A stretch of 64,000 nt of DNA, from the NCBI RefSeq assembly GCF_014648875.1, contig NZ_BMRY01000007.1, positions 1 through 64,000 on the forward strand, written 5' to 3'. The notes under the pieces were generated by a model. The model was not told the DNA's origin, searched no databases, and worked only from the letters and a program-made list of their open reading frames with translations. Position numbers and translations under genes: made by a program. Shown here piece by piece: positions 17,858-26,484 of the stretch. The stretch comes from Streptomyces parvus (GTDB lineage Bacteria; Actinomycetota; Actinomycetes; Streptomycetales; Streptomycetaceae). Position 1 is the stretch's first letter; every line of letters begins with the position of its first letter.

Positions 17858-18831
17858 ACGCCACCCTGCTCGCCGTCGCGCTCTCCCTCGTCTCCGCCGG
17901 CGCCTACGCTGCCGCCGCAGTCGCCCAGTCCCGGCTCGCCGGTCGTACCGACCCCGGCACCGGGGTCCTGCGCATGCTGGGCCGGGGCGCCTGGTGGTCG
18001 GCGGTCGGCCTCAACGCCACGGGCGCGCTGCTGCACGTGGCCGCGCTCAACTACGGCCCGCTCACCCTGGTCCAGCCCCTGGGGGCGCTCACCCTCGTCG
18101 TCGCCGTCCCGCTCGGGGCGCGCGCCGCCGGCCGCCGGGTCGGCCGCGTCGAGTGGCGGGGCACCGCGCTGACCCTGCTCGGCCTCGGCGCGCTGCTCGG
18201 AGCCGCCGGCGGCTCCGCCCCGCACGAGACGCTCACCCTCCCCGAGGCCCTCGGTGTGGGTGCGGCCACCATGGCGGTTGTCGCCGGGCTCAGCAGGCCC
18301 GGGGCCCGCCCCGGACTGCGGCACGCGGCGGCGTCCGGGATCACCTCCGGGGTTGCCTCGGCGCTCACCCAGACCCTCACGGTCGCCGTCACCGACCACT
18401 CCGGCGGCCCGCTGTTCAGCTGGCGGCTGCTGACGGTGGCGCTGCTCGTCTCCGCCTTCGCGATGGGCGGCCTGCTGCTGTCCCAGACCGCGTACCGGGG
18501 CGGGCTCGGCGCACCGCTCGCCGTGGTCACCCTCGCCAACCCGGTCGCCGCCGCCGCGATCGGCCTGGCCCTGCTCGGTGAGCGCCTCCAGGGCGGGCCG
18601 GTCAGCCTGGTGCTCGCCCTGCTCGGTACGGCGGCTGCCGTGCGCGGCGTGATCCTCCTCAGCCGGGCCCAGGCGCGGAACGCGGACCCGGGTGGCGTGG
18701 CCGAGGGGGCCGTGCTCGTGGATCGGGTGCCTGTGGATCCGGTGCCCTCGCGGGTCGTGATCGGGAGCCCTCGCCCCGCGGTCGTCCCGGAACCCGTGGC
18801 CGTACGGGCGGGCGGCGCGCCGCACCCGTGA
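17854..18831 (+). CDS. DMT (EamA/NIPA-like) family membrane transporter
   Basis: 325 aa. About nine to ten hydrophobic helices arranged as two similar halves (VALSLVSAGAYAAAAVAQSR near the start; PLTLVQPLGALTLVVAVPL; later PLAVVTLANPVAAAAIGLAL). This is the pattern of Streptomyces DMT permeases. The C-terminal 45 residues are a hydrophilic tail. It is co-translated with the PAP2 gene. Substrate unknown. Confidence 0.8.
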   Translation: MNATLLAVALSLVSAGAYAAAAVAQSRLAGRTDPGTGVLRMLGRGAWWSAVGLNATGALLHVAALNYGPLTLVQPLGALTLVVAVPLGARAAGRRVGRVEWRGTALTLLGLGALLGAAGGSAPHETLTLPEALGVGAATMAVVAGLSRPGARPGLRHAAASGITSGVASALTQTLTVAVTDHSGGPLFSWRLLTVALLVSAFAMGGLLLSQTAYRGGLGAPLAVVTLANPVAAAAIGLALLGERLQGGPVSLVLALLGTAAAVRGVILLSRAQARNADPGGVAEGAVLVDRVPVDPVPSRVVIGSPRPAVVPEPVAVRAGGAPHP

Positions 18832-18902
18832 CGCCGGGCGTCACCCGTAACACCGGGCCGTACGTGTGACGCTGTGCGCCGCACCCGTGACGCTCCCTGC
18901 GG

Positions 18903-19436
18903 TCAGGCGGTGTCCAGGTCCGCGATCGCCCGGGTCAGCCAGCCGATCCAGAACGTCTCCAGGTCGATGCCGCCCCGCAGCACCAGATGCCGCAGCCGCC
19001 CCTCGTCCGTCGTCGGCGGCGGGGTGAAGTCCCGCCCCTCGATCTCCTCGTACTCCGCCAACTGGTTTTCGTGCAGCGCGAGGTGGCGGCGCAGCTCCGC
19101 GCCCATGCCCCTCGTGCCGACGACCGCGGCCGCCCGCATCCGCAGCAGCAGCGGATCGCGGACGGGGCGCGGGTCCTCGGGGAGCGCCACCCAGGCCGCC
19201 AGCTCCTCGCGGCCCGCGGGCAGCACCTCGTACTCCTTCTTCTGCCCGCGGGCCGGCACCGCCGTGGGCAGCGCCCTGATCCGTCCGGCCTGCTCCAGTC
19301 TGCCCAGCTCGCGATAGATCTGCTGGTGGGTCGACGACCAGAAGTAGCCGATCGACCGGTCGAACCTGCGGGTCAGTTCCAGACCCGAGGACGGCTTCTC
19401 CAGCAGGGCGGTGAGAATCGCGTGCGGCAGTGACAT
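18903..19436 (-). CDS. PadR family transcriptional regulator
   Basis: 177 aa. A winged helix begins MSLPHAILTALLEKPSSGLE and contains YFWSSTHQQIYRELGRLEQ, the PadR hallmark. A C-terminal Vir_C-type helical domain (DPLLLRMRAAAVVG to the end) follows. The start at 19436 fits this; longer upstream extension is not conserved-looking. It is the second gene after fadH, 47 nt apart on the same strand. The perfect palindrome at 21553-21572 upstream of fadH is its likely operator, which would give autoregulation. Confidence 0.9.
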   Translation of the reverse strand: MSLPHAILTALLEKPSSGLELTRRFDRSIGYFWSSTHQQIYRELGRLEQAGRIRALPTAVPARGQKKEYEVLPAGREELAAWVALPEDPRPVRDPLLLRMRAAAVVGTRGMGAELRRHLALHENQLAEYEEIEGRDFTPPPTTDEGRLRHLVLRGGIDLETFWIGWLTRAIADLDTA

Positions 19437-19483
19437 GACGTGCATCCTAAGGACGAGGGCTCGCAGGGCCGCAGGGCGAGCGC

Positions 19484-21499
19484 TCACAGCGCCGCGGCCA
19501 GCTCCGTGCCCTGGCGGATGGCCCGCTTCGCGTCCAGCTCGGCCGCCACGTCCGCGCCGCCGATCAGATGCACCGGGACGGCGCCCGCGCTCAGCTCCTC
19601 GTACAGCTCGCGGCGCGGCTCCTGCCCCGCGCACAGCACGACCGTGTCGACCGGCAGCACCCGCCGCTCACCGTCGACAGTGAGGTGGAGGCCCTCGTCG
19701 TCGATGAGGTCGTAGGAGGCTCCCGCGATCATCTCGACGCCCCGGTGGCGCAGTTCGGTGCGGTGGATCCAGCCGGTCGTCTTGCCCAGGCCCGCACCCA
19801 CCTTGGTCGTCCTGCGCTGGACCAGGTGGACCGTGCGCGGCGACTCGGGGCGCTCGGGGGCGCGCAGCCCGCCCCGGTCCTCGTACGCCGTATCCACGCC
19901 CCACTGCCGGAAGAAGGTGTCGGCGTCCAGGCTCGCCGCGGCGCCGCCGTCGGTCAGGAACTCCGCGACGTCGAAGCCGATGCCGCCCGCGCCGACGATC
20001 GCGACCCGGTCGCCGACCGGCGCCCCGTCGCGCAGCACGTCGAGGTAGCTCACGACGTTGGGGTGGTCCGTGCCGGGGATCGCGGGCGTACGCGGCTCGA
20101 CGCCGGTGGCGAGGACGATCTCGTCGAAGCCGTCCAGGCTCCCGGTGTCGGCCCGGGTGGACAACCGCACCTCGACGTCCAGCTCCGCCAGCCGGGTACG
20201 GAAGTAGCGCAGCGTCTCGTTGAACTCCTCCTTGCCCGGCACCTGGCGGGCCACGTTGAGCTGGCCGCCGATCTCGTCGGCCGTGTCGAACAGCGTGACC
20301 CTGTGTCCCCGCTCGGCCGCCGTCACCGAGCAGGCGAGTCCCGCCGGACCGGCGCCGACCACGGCGACGCGTTTACGGGTCCGGGTCGGGCTGAGCACCA
20401 GCTCCGTCTCGTGGCAGGCGCGCGGGTTGACCAGGCAGGAGGTGATCTTGAGGCTGAAGATGTGGTCCAGGCAGGCCTGGTTGCAGCCGATGCACGTGTT
20501 GATCGCGTCCGCCCGCCCGGCCGCCGCCTTCGCGACGAACTCCGGGTCGGCCAGGAACGGCCGGGCCATCGAGACCATGTCCGCGCGGCCGGAGGCGAGG
20601 ATCTCCTCGGCGACCTCGGGGGTGTTGATGCGGTTGCTCGTCACCAGCGGTACGGAGACCGCGCCGCGCACCTTCTCGGTCACCCAGCTGAACGCGCCGC
20701 GGGGAACGGAGGTGGCGATGGTCGGGATGCGCGCCTCGTGCCAGCCGATGCCGGTGTTGATGATCGTGGCGCCCGCCGCCTCGATGGCCTTCGCGAGCGT
20801 CACGACCTCGTCCAGCGTCGAGCCGCCCGGCACCAGGTCCAGCATGGAGAGCCGGTAGATCAGGATGAAGTCGTCGCCGACCCGCTCACGGACCCGGCGC
20901 ACGATCTCGACGGGCAGGCGCATGCGGTTCTCGTAGCTGCCGCCCCAGCGGTCGGTACGGTGATTCGTCGCGGAGACGATGAACTCGTTGATCAGATAGC
21001 CCTCGGAGCCCATGATCTCGACGCCGTCGTACCCGGCGAACCGTGCCAGCTCCGCCGCCCGGACGAACTCCTCGATGGTCTCCTCGACCTGCTCGTCGGT
21101 GAGGGCGTTCGGGACGAACCCGCTGATCGGGGCCTGGATCGCGCTCGGGGCCACGAGGTCGGGGTGGTGCGCGTACCGGCCGAAGTGCAGGATCTGCATC
21201 GCGATCCGGCCACCCGCCGCGTGCACCGCCGAGGTGATCTCCCGGTGCTGCTCCGCCTCCGCCTCGTCTGTCATCTTGGCCCCGCCGGGGAAGGAGCAGG
21301 CCCGCTCGCTGGGGGCGATGCCGCCGGTGACCATCAGGCCGACGCCGCCCCGGGCGCGCTCGGCGTAGAAGGCCGCCATCCGCTCGAAACCGCGCTCGGC
21401 CTCTTCCAGGCCGATGTGCATCGATCCCATCAGCACCCGGTTGGGAAGGGTGGTGAACCCGAGGTCCAGCGGGCTCAGCAGGGTCCGGTAGGGGCTCAT
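19484..21499 (-). CDS. fadH: NADPH-dependent 2,4-dienoyl-CoA reductase (FMN/FAD/4Fe-4S)
   Basis: 671 aa, normal length for the family. An N-terminal Old-Yellow-Enzyme barrel (MSPYRTLLSPLDLG; NHRTDRWGGSYENRMR) precedes the iron-sulfur cysteines NTCIGCNQACLDH and SCLVNPRAC. Then come an FAD-binding VAVVGAGPAGLACS and an NADP-binding VAIVGAGGIGFDVAEF. The reaction is reduction of 2,4-dienoyl-CoA during oxidation of unsaturated fatty acids. GGAGGAGAT precedes the ATG. It forms an operon with the PadR regulator. Some homologues in this family act on other enones, so the exact substrate is inferred. Confidence 0.85.
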   Translation of the reverse strand: MSPYRTLLSPLDLGFTTLPNRVLMGSMHIGLEEAERGFERMAAFYAERARGGVGLMVTGGIAPSERACSFPGGAKMTDEAEAEQHREITSAVHAAGGRIAMQILHFGRYAHHPDLVAPSAIQAPISGFVPNALTDEQVEETIEEFVRAAELARFAGYDGVEIMGSEGYLINEFIVSATNHRTDRWGGSYENRMRLPVEIVRRVRERVGDDFILIYRLSMLDLVPGGSTLDEVVTLAKAIEAAGATIINTGIGWHEARIPTIATSVPRGAFSWVTEKVRGAVSVPLVTSNRINTPEVAEEILASGRADMVSMARPFLADPEFVAKAAAGRADAINTCIGCNQACLDHIFSLKITSCLVNPRACHETELVLSPTRTRKRVAVVGAGPAGLACSVTAAERGHRVTLFDTADEIGGQLNVARQVPGKEEFNETLRYFRTRLAELDVEVRLSTRADTGSLDGFDEIVLATGVEPRTPAIPGTDHPNVVSYLDVLRDGAPVGDRVAIVGAGGIGFDVAEFLTDGGAAASLDADTFFRQWGVDTAYEDRGGLRAPERPESPRTVHLVQRRTTKVGAGLGKTTGWIHRTELRHRGVEMIAGASYDLIDDEGLHLTVDGERRVLPVDTVVLCAGQEPRRELYEELSAGAVPVHLIGGADVAAELDAKRAIRQGTELAAAL

Positions 21500-21552
21500 C
21501 GGGATCTCCTCCGCAGGGGGCGTCGCGTCAGTTGTAGACCACCTCGAACCGG

Positions 21553-21572
21553 TTATGCAACAAGTTGCATAA
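21553..21572. promoter_or_regulatory. PadR-type palindrome between fadH and DoxX genes
   Basis: TTATGCAAC-AA-GTTGCATAA is a perfect 9-bp-arm inverted repeat, 54 nt upstream of fadH and 154 nt upstream of the divergent DoxX gene. The ATG-N10-CAT layout matches PadR-family operators, and a padR gene follows fadH. Confidence 0.7.
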
Positions 21573-21725
21573 TGATCTGTGTCGCAGGAGGCGCCGTGCG
21601 GCGTCCGGCCCGCGCCCCGTTCGGCGTAGTCGGCCGCGCCCGCCGAACACCCGCCGACGAGAGTGGGATCCGTACCGGAACCCCCTCGTCAACCCCATCG
21701 CCAACCCCTCGCCCCGGGAGTCCTC

Positions 21726-22253
21726 ATGGTCTGCTTCAACCGGCGTGATCTCGGTCTGCTCGCCCTGCGCGTCGGCACCGGCGCGGTGCTCGCCGCCCAC
21801 GGCAGCCAGAAGCTGGCCGGCTGGTTCGGCGGCGGAGGCATCCAGGGCACCACGGCGGCGATGGAGGCGATGGGGTTCCATCCGCCCAAGCACAGCGCCG
21901 TGGCCGCCGGACTCGGCGAGGCGGGCGGCGGTGTGCTGCTGGCGCTGGGCCTCGCCACTCCGGCGGCGGGCGCGGCGGCGGCCGGGGCGATGGCCGGTGC
22001 GGTGGCCGTGCACGCACCGGCCGGCTTCTTCGCCCAGGGCGGTGGCTACGAGTACCCGGCGTTCCTCGGGTTCACCGCCGCGGCCATCGGTCTGGCCGGC
22101 CCCGGGCGCTACTCCGTGGACCACGCCACCTGCCATGTCTTCGACCGCCCCTGGATGGTCGCGCTGGCCTTCGCCGGCAGCGCGGCCGCGGCCGCCGCGG
22201 TGGTCGGCAGGCGGGCGAAGGGGCAGGCGGATCAGCAGCAGGAGACGTCCTGA
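21726..22253 (+). CDS. DoxX family membrane protein
   Basis: 175 aa with four predicted membrane helices. The start MVCFNRRDLGLLALRVGTGA and the motif AHGSQKLAGWFGGGGIQGT are diagnostic of DoxX. GGGAG lies before the ATG at 21726; an upstream GTG at 21663 is less likely. DoxX proteins are linked to redox or membrane-stress complexes, but the role here is not established. The stop and the next start share one base (TGATG). Confidence 0.85.
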   Translation: MVCFNRRDLGLLALRVGTGAVLAAHGSQKLAGWFGGGGIQGTTAAMEAMGFHPPKHSAVAAGLGEAGGGVLLALGLATPAAGAAAAGAMAGAVAVHAPAGFFAQGGGYEYPAFLGFTAAAIGLAGPGRYSVDHATCHVFDRPWMVALAFAGSAAAAAAVVGRRAKGQADQQQETS

Positions 22254-22864
22254 TGAGCAGCGAGGACCCGTCCCGGGCCCCTGGCCCGTCCCGGGCCCCT
22301 GGCCCGTCCCGGGCCCATGACCCGTCCCGGGCCGCGGACCCCACCGACCCCACCGACCCGGCCGGCTTCGGGCAGGGGCCCCGGCCGGGGCCAGGTCAGG
22401 GCGAGACGCCGTGGCAGCGCGGCGACGGTCCGGCCGGGCGCGCTCCCGCGCCCGACCCGGACAGCCTCTGGGTGACCGGCGGCGTGCTCTTCGCCGGGAT
22501 CCTGATGCTCTGCCAGGGCGTCGTCGCGGCCCTGGAGGGCATCGCGGCCCTGGCCGACGGGGACGTCTACGGCGATGTCGGCGAGTATGCCTACCGGATC
22601 AGCCTCACCGGCTGGGGGTGGATCCACCTGGTGCTCGGCGCCTGTGTCGCCGTCGCCGGGGCGGGAGTGCTCAAGGGGGCGAGCTGGGCACGGGTGACCG
22701 GCATCGTCTTCGCCTCCCTGAACCTCTTCGCGCACTTCCTCTTCCTGCCGTACGCGCCCCTCTGGTCGGTGATCGTCATCGCCCTGGACATCTTCGTGAT
22801 CTGGGCGCTCGCCGCCTACCGGGACCCGGGCTGGGTGCCCGGGGACGCACTGCGGCGCCCTTGA
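22253..22864 (+). CDS. DUF7144-like membrane protein with repetitive N-terminus
   Basis: 203 aa. Residues 1-70 are low-complexity (PSRAPG and DPTDPT repeats) encoded by an 18-bp minisatellite. Residues 72-200 hold four hydrophobic helices (WVTGGVLFAGILMLCQGVVA; GWGWIHLVLGACVAVAGAG; ARVTGIVFASLNLFAHFLFL; VIVIALDIFVIWALAAY), the pattern of DUF7144 Streptomyces proteins. It is translationally coupled to the DoxX gene. Function unknown. Confidence 0.75.
   Translation: MSSEDPSRAPGPSRAPGPSRAHDPSRAADPTDPTDPAGFGQGPRPGPGQGETPWQRGDGPAGRAPAPDPDSLWVTGGVLFAGILMLCQGVVAALEGIAALADGDVYGDVGEYAYRISLTGWGWIHLVLGACVAVAGAGVLKGASWARVTGIVFASLNLFAHFLFLPYAPLWSVIVIALDIFVIWALAAYRDPGWVPGDALRRP
22265..22336. repeat. 18-bp tandem repeat, four copies, inside the DUF7144 gene
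   Basis: CCCGTCCCGGGCCC recurs at 22267, 22285, 22303 and 22321 with a strict 18-nt period, encoding [D/G]PSRA[P/H/A]. The period is a multiple of three, so copy-number change would keep the frame. Confidence 0.85.
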
Positions 22865-22881
22865 GACCCCTTCTCGGGTTC

Positions 22882-24969
22882 TCAGGACCTCTCGCGGCTC
22901 AGCGCCCCCGGCCACCACGCCTTCGGCCCGATGTCCCGCACCAGCGCCGGGACGAGGAGCGACCGGACGACCAGCGTGTCCAGCAGGACACCGAAGGCCA
23001 CGATGAACGCGATCTGGAGCAGGAACGCCAGCGGGATCACCCCCAGCGCCGCGAAGGTGGCCGCCAGGACGACGCCCGCCGAGGTGATGACCCCGCCGGT
23101 CGTGGTCAGCCCGCGCAGAACGCCCTCCCGGGTGCCGTGGCGCAGCGACTCCTCCCGGACCCGGGACATGAGGAAGATGTTGTAGTCGACGCCGAGGGCG
23201 ACCAGGAACACGAATCCGTACAGCGGAACCGACGAATCCGTACCGCTGAAGCCGAACACATGGGTGAAGACCAGCGAGGAGATGCCCAGCGTGGCCAGGA
23301 AGTTCAGCGCCACCGTCGCCACGAGCAGCACCGGCATCAGCAGCGACCGCAGCAGGAAGACCAGGATCACCAGGATGATCGCCAGTACCACCGGCACGAT
23401 CAGCGTGCGGTCGTCCTCGGCCGTCCGCTGGGTGTCGTACTGCTGCGCGGTGTAGCCGCCGACCAGGGCGTCCGATCCGGGCACCGCGTGGACCGCGGTG
23501 CGCAGCGCGGCCACCGCCTCCTTGGCCCCGTCGCTGTCCGCCGCGTCCTCGAGGGTCGCGTCGATACGGACCTTGCCGTCGACGACGAGGGGTTCGCCGC
23601 CCGGCCGGCCGCTCGCGCTCACCGGTGCGGCGGAGGCGACCCCGTCGGTGCGCTCGGCGGCCTCGGTCACCTCGGACAGACGGTCCGAAGAGGCGATGAT
23701 CACCGCCGGATTGCCCGAGCCGCCGGGGAAGTGCTCGCTCAGTGTCTGCTGGGCCGCCACGGACGGCGCGTCGTTGACGAAGATCTCGTCCAGCGGCACG
23801 CCCTTGGAGGTGAGTGTCGGGGCGAACGCGGCACAGGCGATCAGGGCCGCCAGGGTGATCGCCCAGACCTTGCGGGGCGCCCGGTCGACGAGCGCCGCGA
23901 CCTTGTGCCAGATTCCGTGGCCGCCGGTCACCTTGTCGTCGGCGGGCTTCGGCTTCGCCGGCCAGTAGGCGGTCCGGCCCAGGAGGACCAGTGCGGCGGG
24001 CAGGAAGGTGAGCGCGCTCAGGACCGAGCAGACGATACCGATCGCACCCACGGGGCCGAGGGCCCGGTTGTTGGTGAGGTCGCTCAGCAGCAGCGCGAGC
24101 AGACCGGCCGCGACGGTCGCGGCGCTCGCCGTGATCGGACCGAAGGACTCGCGCAGCGCGACGCGCATCGCGGCGAACCGGTCGCCGTGGACGGCGAGTT
24201 CCTCCCGGAACCGGGCGGTGAGCAGCAGCGCGTAGTCCGTCGCCGCGCCGATCACCAGGATCGACAGGATGCCCTGCACCTGACCGTCCACCCGCACGAT
24301 GTCGTGGTCGGCGAGGACGTAGACGATCGCACAGGACAGGCCCAGGGCGAAGACCGCGCCGAGGATGATGACGAAGGGCAGCAGCACACTGCGGTAGACC
24401 AGCAGCAGGATGACCAGCACCGTGATCAGGGCGACCCCGAGCAGCAGCCCGTCGATGCCCGCGAAGGCGTCGGACAGATCCGCCTGGCTGGCGGCCGGCC
24501 CCGCCAGCCGGACCGTCGTACCGGACACCGACGCGCCGGCCTTGTCGACCTCCTCCAGCACCGCCGGCAGCTCGTCCCCGAGGTCCGGGCTCAGCTGCAC
24601 GATGCCCTGGAGCGCGAGGCCGTCCTTCGAGGGCAGCGCGGGGGAGGGCGTTCCGACGACCCCGTCGCTCCCGGCGAGCGAGGCGAGGGCTCCGGTGGCG
24701 GCCTCGCGCTGTCCGTCGTCGACCGGGGCGTCCTTCTCCGCCGAGGTCCAGACGAGGATCACCGGCAGGGTCTCGTTCTGCTGGAACGCCTTCTGGGCGT
24801 CGATGACTTGCGTGGACTCGGCGTTCTGGGGCAGGAAGGCGGCCTGGTCGTTGGTGGCGACCTCGCCGAGCTTTCCGGCGTACGGTCCGAGCCCGCCGCC
24901 GATGCCGAGCCAGGCGATCAGCAGGACGACGGGGACCAGCCAGCGGACCGACCGTGCAGGGGTGGGCAT
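22882..24969 (-). CDS. MMPL/RND family exporter
   Basis: 695 aa. The layout is MMPL: one N-terminal helix (VRWLVPVVLLIAWLGIGGG), a large exported loop, a block of five helices, then a second loop and helices. Conserved segments include GAATDYALLLTARFREEL and GVDYNIFLMSRVREE, the Asp-Tyr pairs of proton-driven RND pumps. The start MPTPARSV at 24969 is preceded by GGGAG. It lies 141 nt downstream of a marR gene on the same strand, with a MarR-like site between. It probably exports a lipid or antibiotic; substrate unknown. Confidence 0.85.
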   Translation of the reverse strand: MPTPARSVRWLVPVVLLIAWLGIGGGLGPYAGKLGEVATNDQAAFLPQNAESTQVIDAQKAFQQNETLPVILVWTSAEKDAPVDDGQREAATGALASLAGSDGVVGTPSPALPSKDGLALQGIVQLSPDLGDELPAVLEEVDKAGASVSGTTVRLAGPAASQADLSDAFAGIDGLLLGVALITVLVILLLVYRSVLLPFVIILGAVFALGLSCAIVYVLADHDIVRVDGQVQGILSILVIGAATDYALLLTARFREELAVHGDRFAAMRVALRESFGPITASAATVAAGLLALLLSDLTNNRALGPVGAIGIVCSVLSALTFLPAALVLLGRTAYWPAKPKPADDKVTGGHGIWHKVAALVDRAPRKVWAITLAALIACAAFAPTLTSKGVPLDEIFVNDAPSVAAQQTLSEHFPGGSGNPAVIIASSDRLSEVTEAAERTDGVASAAPVSASGRPGGEPLVVDGKVRIDATLEDAADSDGAKEAVAALRTAVHAVPGSDALVGGYTAQQYDTQRTAEDDRTLIVPVVLAIILVILVFLLRSLLMPVLLVATVALNFLATLGISSLVFTHVFGFSGTDSSVPLYGFVFLVALGVDYNIFLMSRVREESLRHGTREGVLRGLTTTGGVITSAGVVLAATFAALGVIPLAFLLQIAFIVAFGVLLDTLVVRSLLVPALVRDIGPKAWWPGALSRERS

Positions 24970-25003
24970 GTCTCTCCCGAGGGGTGGAGATATCTCGTCG
25001 ATG

Positions 25004-25019
25004 AACAATCTCAATCGTT
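25004..25019. promoter_or_regulatory. Candidate MarR operator before the MMPL gene
   Basis: AACAAT-CTCA-ATCGTT is an imperfect 16-bp inverted repeat (5 of 6 arm positions), 35 nt upstream of the MMPL start. A perfect GAGATATCTC palindrome lies at 24987-24996. Both fall in an A/T-rich pocket, consistent with a promoter controlled by the adjacent MarR. Confidence 0.45.
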
Positions 25020-25110
25020 GAAATACATTACGGGACTCGTCCCGGTGATCCGTACGGGGGTGGCCTTCGGCCGGCCCCTCCCCGCGGGACGGACCGGGCT
25101 CGGGGCAAGC

Positions 25111-25611
25111 TCAGCGACGCGTCGGGGGTACCTCGGCCAGTTCCTCGTTCATCGCGGCGAGGAAATGCAGCACGGTCGTCAGTTCGTCCTCGCTGAAGCG
25201 CGCCCTGGCCCGTGCCGTGGCCTCGGCGAGCGGCATGAAGTAGTCACGGGCGACGGTCCGGGCGCTCGGCTCGTAGTACACGTGCACCACCCGGCGGTCG
25301 GCGCTCTCCCGCGCCCTGCGGATGTGCCCGGCCCGCTCCAGCCGGTCCAGGCAGGCGGTGACCGCACCGGAGGTGAGCCCCAGATGCTCCCGCAGCGCCC
25401 CCGGCGTCAGGGGCGAGGGGGCGTCGAGGATGGCACCGAGCGCGCTCACGTCCGTGGGGTGCAGTTGCTGGTTCACCGCGAAGCCGTGGGTCATCCGGTT
25501 GATCTCGCCGTTCATCCGGCGCAGCTCGACCGCGAAGGCCTGAAGGTCTGCGAGCGGCGCCTCGGATTCCGAGGCGCCGCTCCGGGTCGGTCGGTCGTCG
25601 GCGTGTCTCAC
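25111..25611 (-). CDS. MarR family transcriptional regulator
   Basis: 166 aa. The winged helix spans about residues 50-115 (LHPTDVSALGAILDAPSPLT, GALREHLGLTSGAVTACLDRL, RARESADRRVVHVYYE). It lies upstream of the MMPL exporter on the same strand, the usual arrangement of a MarR repressor with its efflux target. Ligand unknown. Confidence 0.9.
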   Translation of the reverse strand: MRHADDRPTRSGASESEAPLADLQAFAVELRRMNGEINRMTHGFAVNQQLHPTDVSALGAILDAPSPLTPGALREHLGLTSGAVTACLDRLERAGHIRRARESADRRVVHVYYEPSARTVARDYFMPLAEATARARARFSEDELTTVLHFLAAMNEELAEVPPTRR

Positions 25612-25655
25612 GCCCTCAGCGTATAGAACCCCCGCTCAGGGGCCACGCGGTGTTC

Positions 25656-26234
25656 CTAGGACGGCGGCATCAGCACCGTGTCGACGAGGTTCACCGTGGC
25701 GTTGGCCGTCGGCACGTCGCCACAGACGATCTTCGAGGAGTCGTTCACCGTGAACTCGGTGCCGGAGCCCTTCGTGGTGAGGTCGCTCCCCTCCAGCGTC
25801 TTGAAGGTGCCGTCCTCCATCTGCTGCGTGGTGACCTTCTCGCCCACCACGTGGTACGTCAGCACCTTGGTGAGCTGGTCCTTGTCGTTGAGGAGCGCCT
25901 CCAGATCGGCCTGCGGGATCTTCTCGAACGCGGCGTTGGTCGGCGCGAACACCGTGATGTTCTCCGCGTTGTTCAGGGTGTCGACCAGGTCGGCCTGCTT
26001 CACCGCGTCGACGAGAGTGGAGAGTTCGGGGTTGTTGGACGCGGCGGTGGCCACCGGGTCCTTCGCCATGCCTTCCAGGCTGCCCGCGCCCTCCTTCGGT
26101 ACGGAGGCGCAGGCGGGGCCGTACGGGTCGGCGGGGGCCTCGGCCTGGGCCTGCGGGGCGAAGAACGCCAGAGAGGCGGGAAAGGCGAGGGCCGCGGCGG
26201 CCGCCGCGGTGCGCTGCAGACGGGTGGTCGTCAT
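25656..26234 (-). CDS. Secreted fasciclin (FAS1) domain protein
   Basis: 192 aa. A signal peptide ends at about AQAEAPADPYG. One FAS1 domain follows (NNPELSTLVDAVKQADLVDT; ITVFAPTNAAFEKIP; VLTYHVVGEKVT; ATVNLVDTVLMPPS), with both H1 and H2 conserved blocks present. The start at 26234 follows GGAGGAGA, better than the longer frame. FAS1 proteins act in adhesion at the cell surface. It is divergent from the DUF1206 gene; the intergenic region carries two TGCGTCGAA repeats. Confidence 0.9.
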   Translation of the reverse strand: MTTTRLQRTAAAAAALAFPASLAFFAPQAQAEAPADPYGPACASVPKEGAGSLEGMAKDPVATAASNNPELSTLVDAVKQADLVDTLNNAENITVFAPTNAAFEKIPQADLEALLNDKDQLTKVLTYHVVGEKVTTQQMEDGTFKTLEGSDLTTKGSGTEFTVNDSSKIVCGDVPTANATVNLVDTVLMPPS

Positions 26235-26338
26235 GATGTCTCCTCCGGCGATCGAGGGGGCTTCTCCATCGCCCCACGGGTCTTCTCCGTCATCCCACGC
26301 TGACGCGCTTCCGTCCGCTCCGCCTGCCGCATCGATTC

Positions 26339-26370
26339 TGCGTCGAAACGGACGGTGAATCTGCGTCGAA
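26339..26370. promoter_or_regulatory. Two TGCGTCGAA repeats upstream of the fasciclin gene
   Basis: TGCGTCGAA occurs at 26339-26347 and 26362-26370 (23-nt spacing), embedded in the longer similarity TTCTGCGTCGAAaCGG / ATCTGCGTCGAAtCGG. The same TGCGTCG core is doubled at 27967-27984 before litR, which suggests a shared regulator or sigma factor. Confidence 0.45.
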
Positions 26371-26484
26371 TCGGACTCCCGGGTCTCACCGGATCGGCCG
26401 GGGATCGTCACGTCGTCGGTCCAAGACCTTCACCGTGTCGGACCTGCACTGCATTGATCCGCCGCACGGGGGCAACCGGGTGAC

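Noticed and set aside
18828..18844. GTGACGCC-G-GGCGTCAC as an operator
   Set aside because: It overlaps the 3' end of the DMT gene in convergent orientation to padR, among several imperfect GTGACG repeats; it is at most a weak terminator.
22265..22336. CRISPR array
   Set aside because: Contiguous 18-bp units without spacers, in frame inside a coding region.
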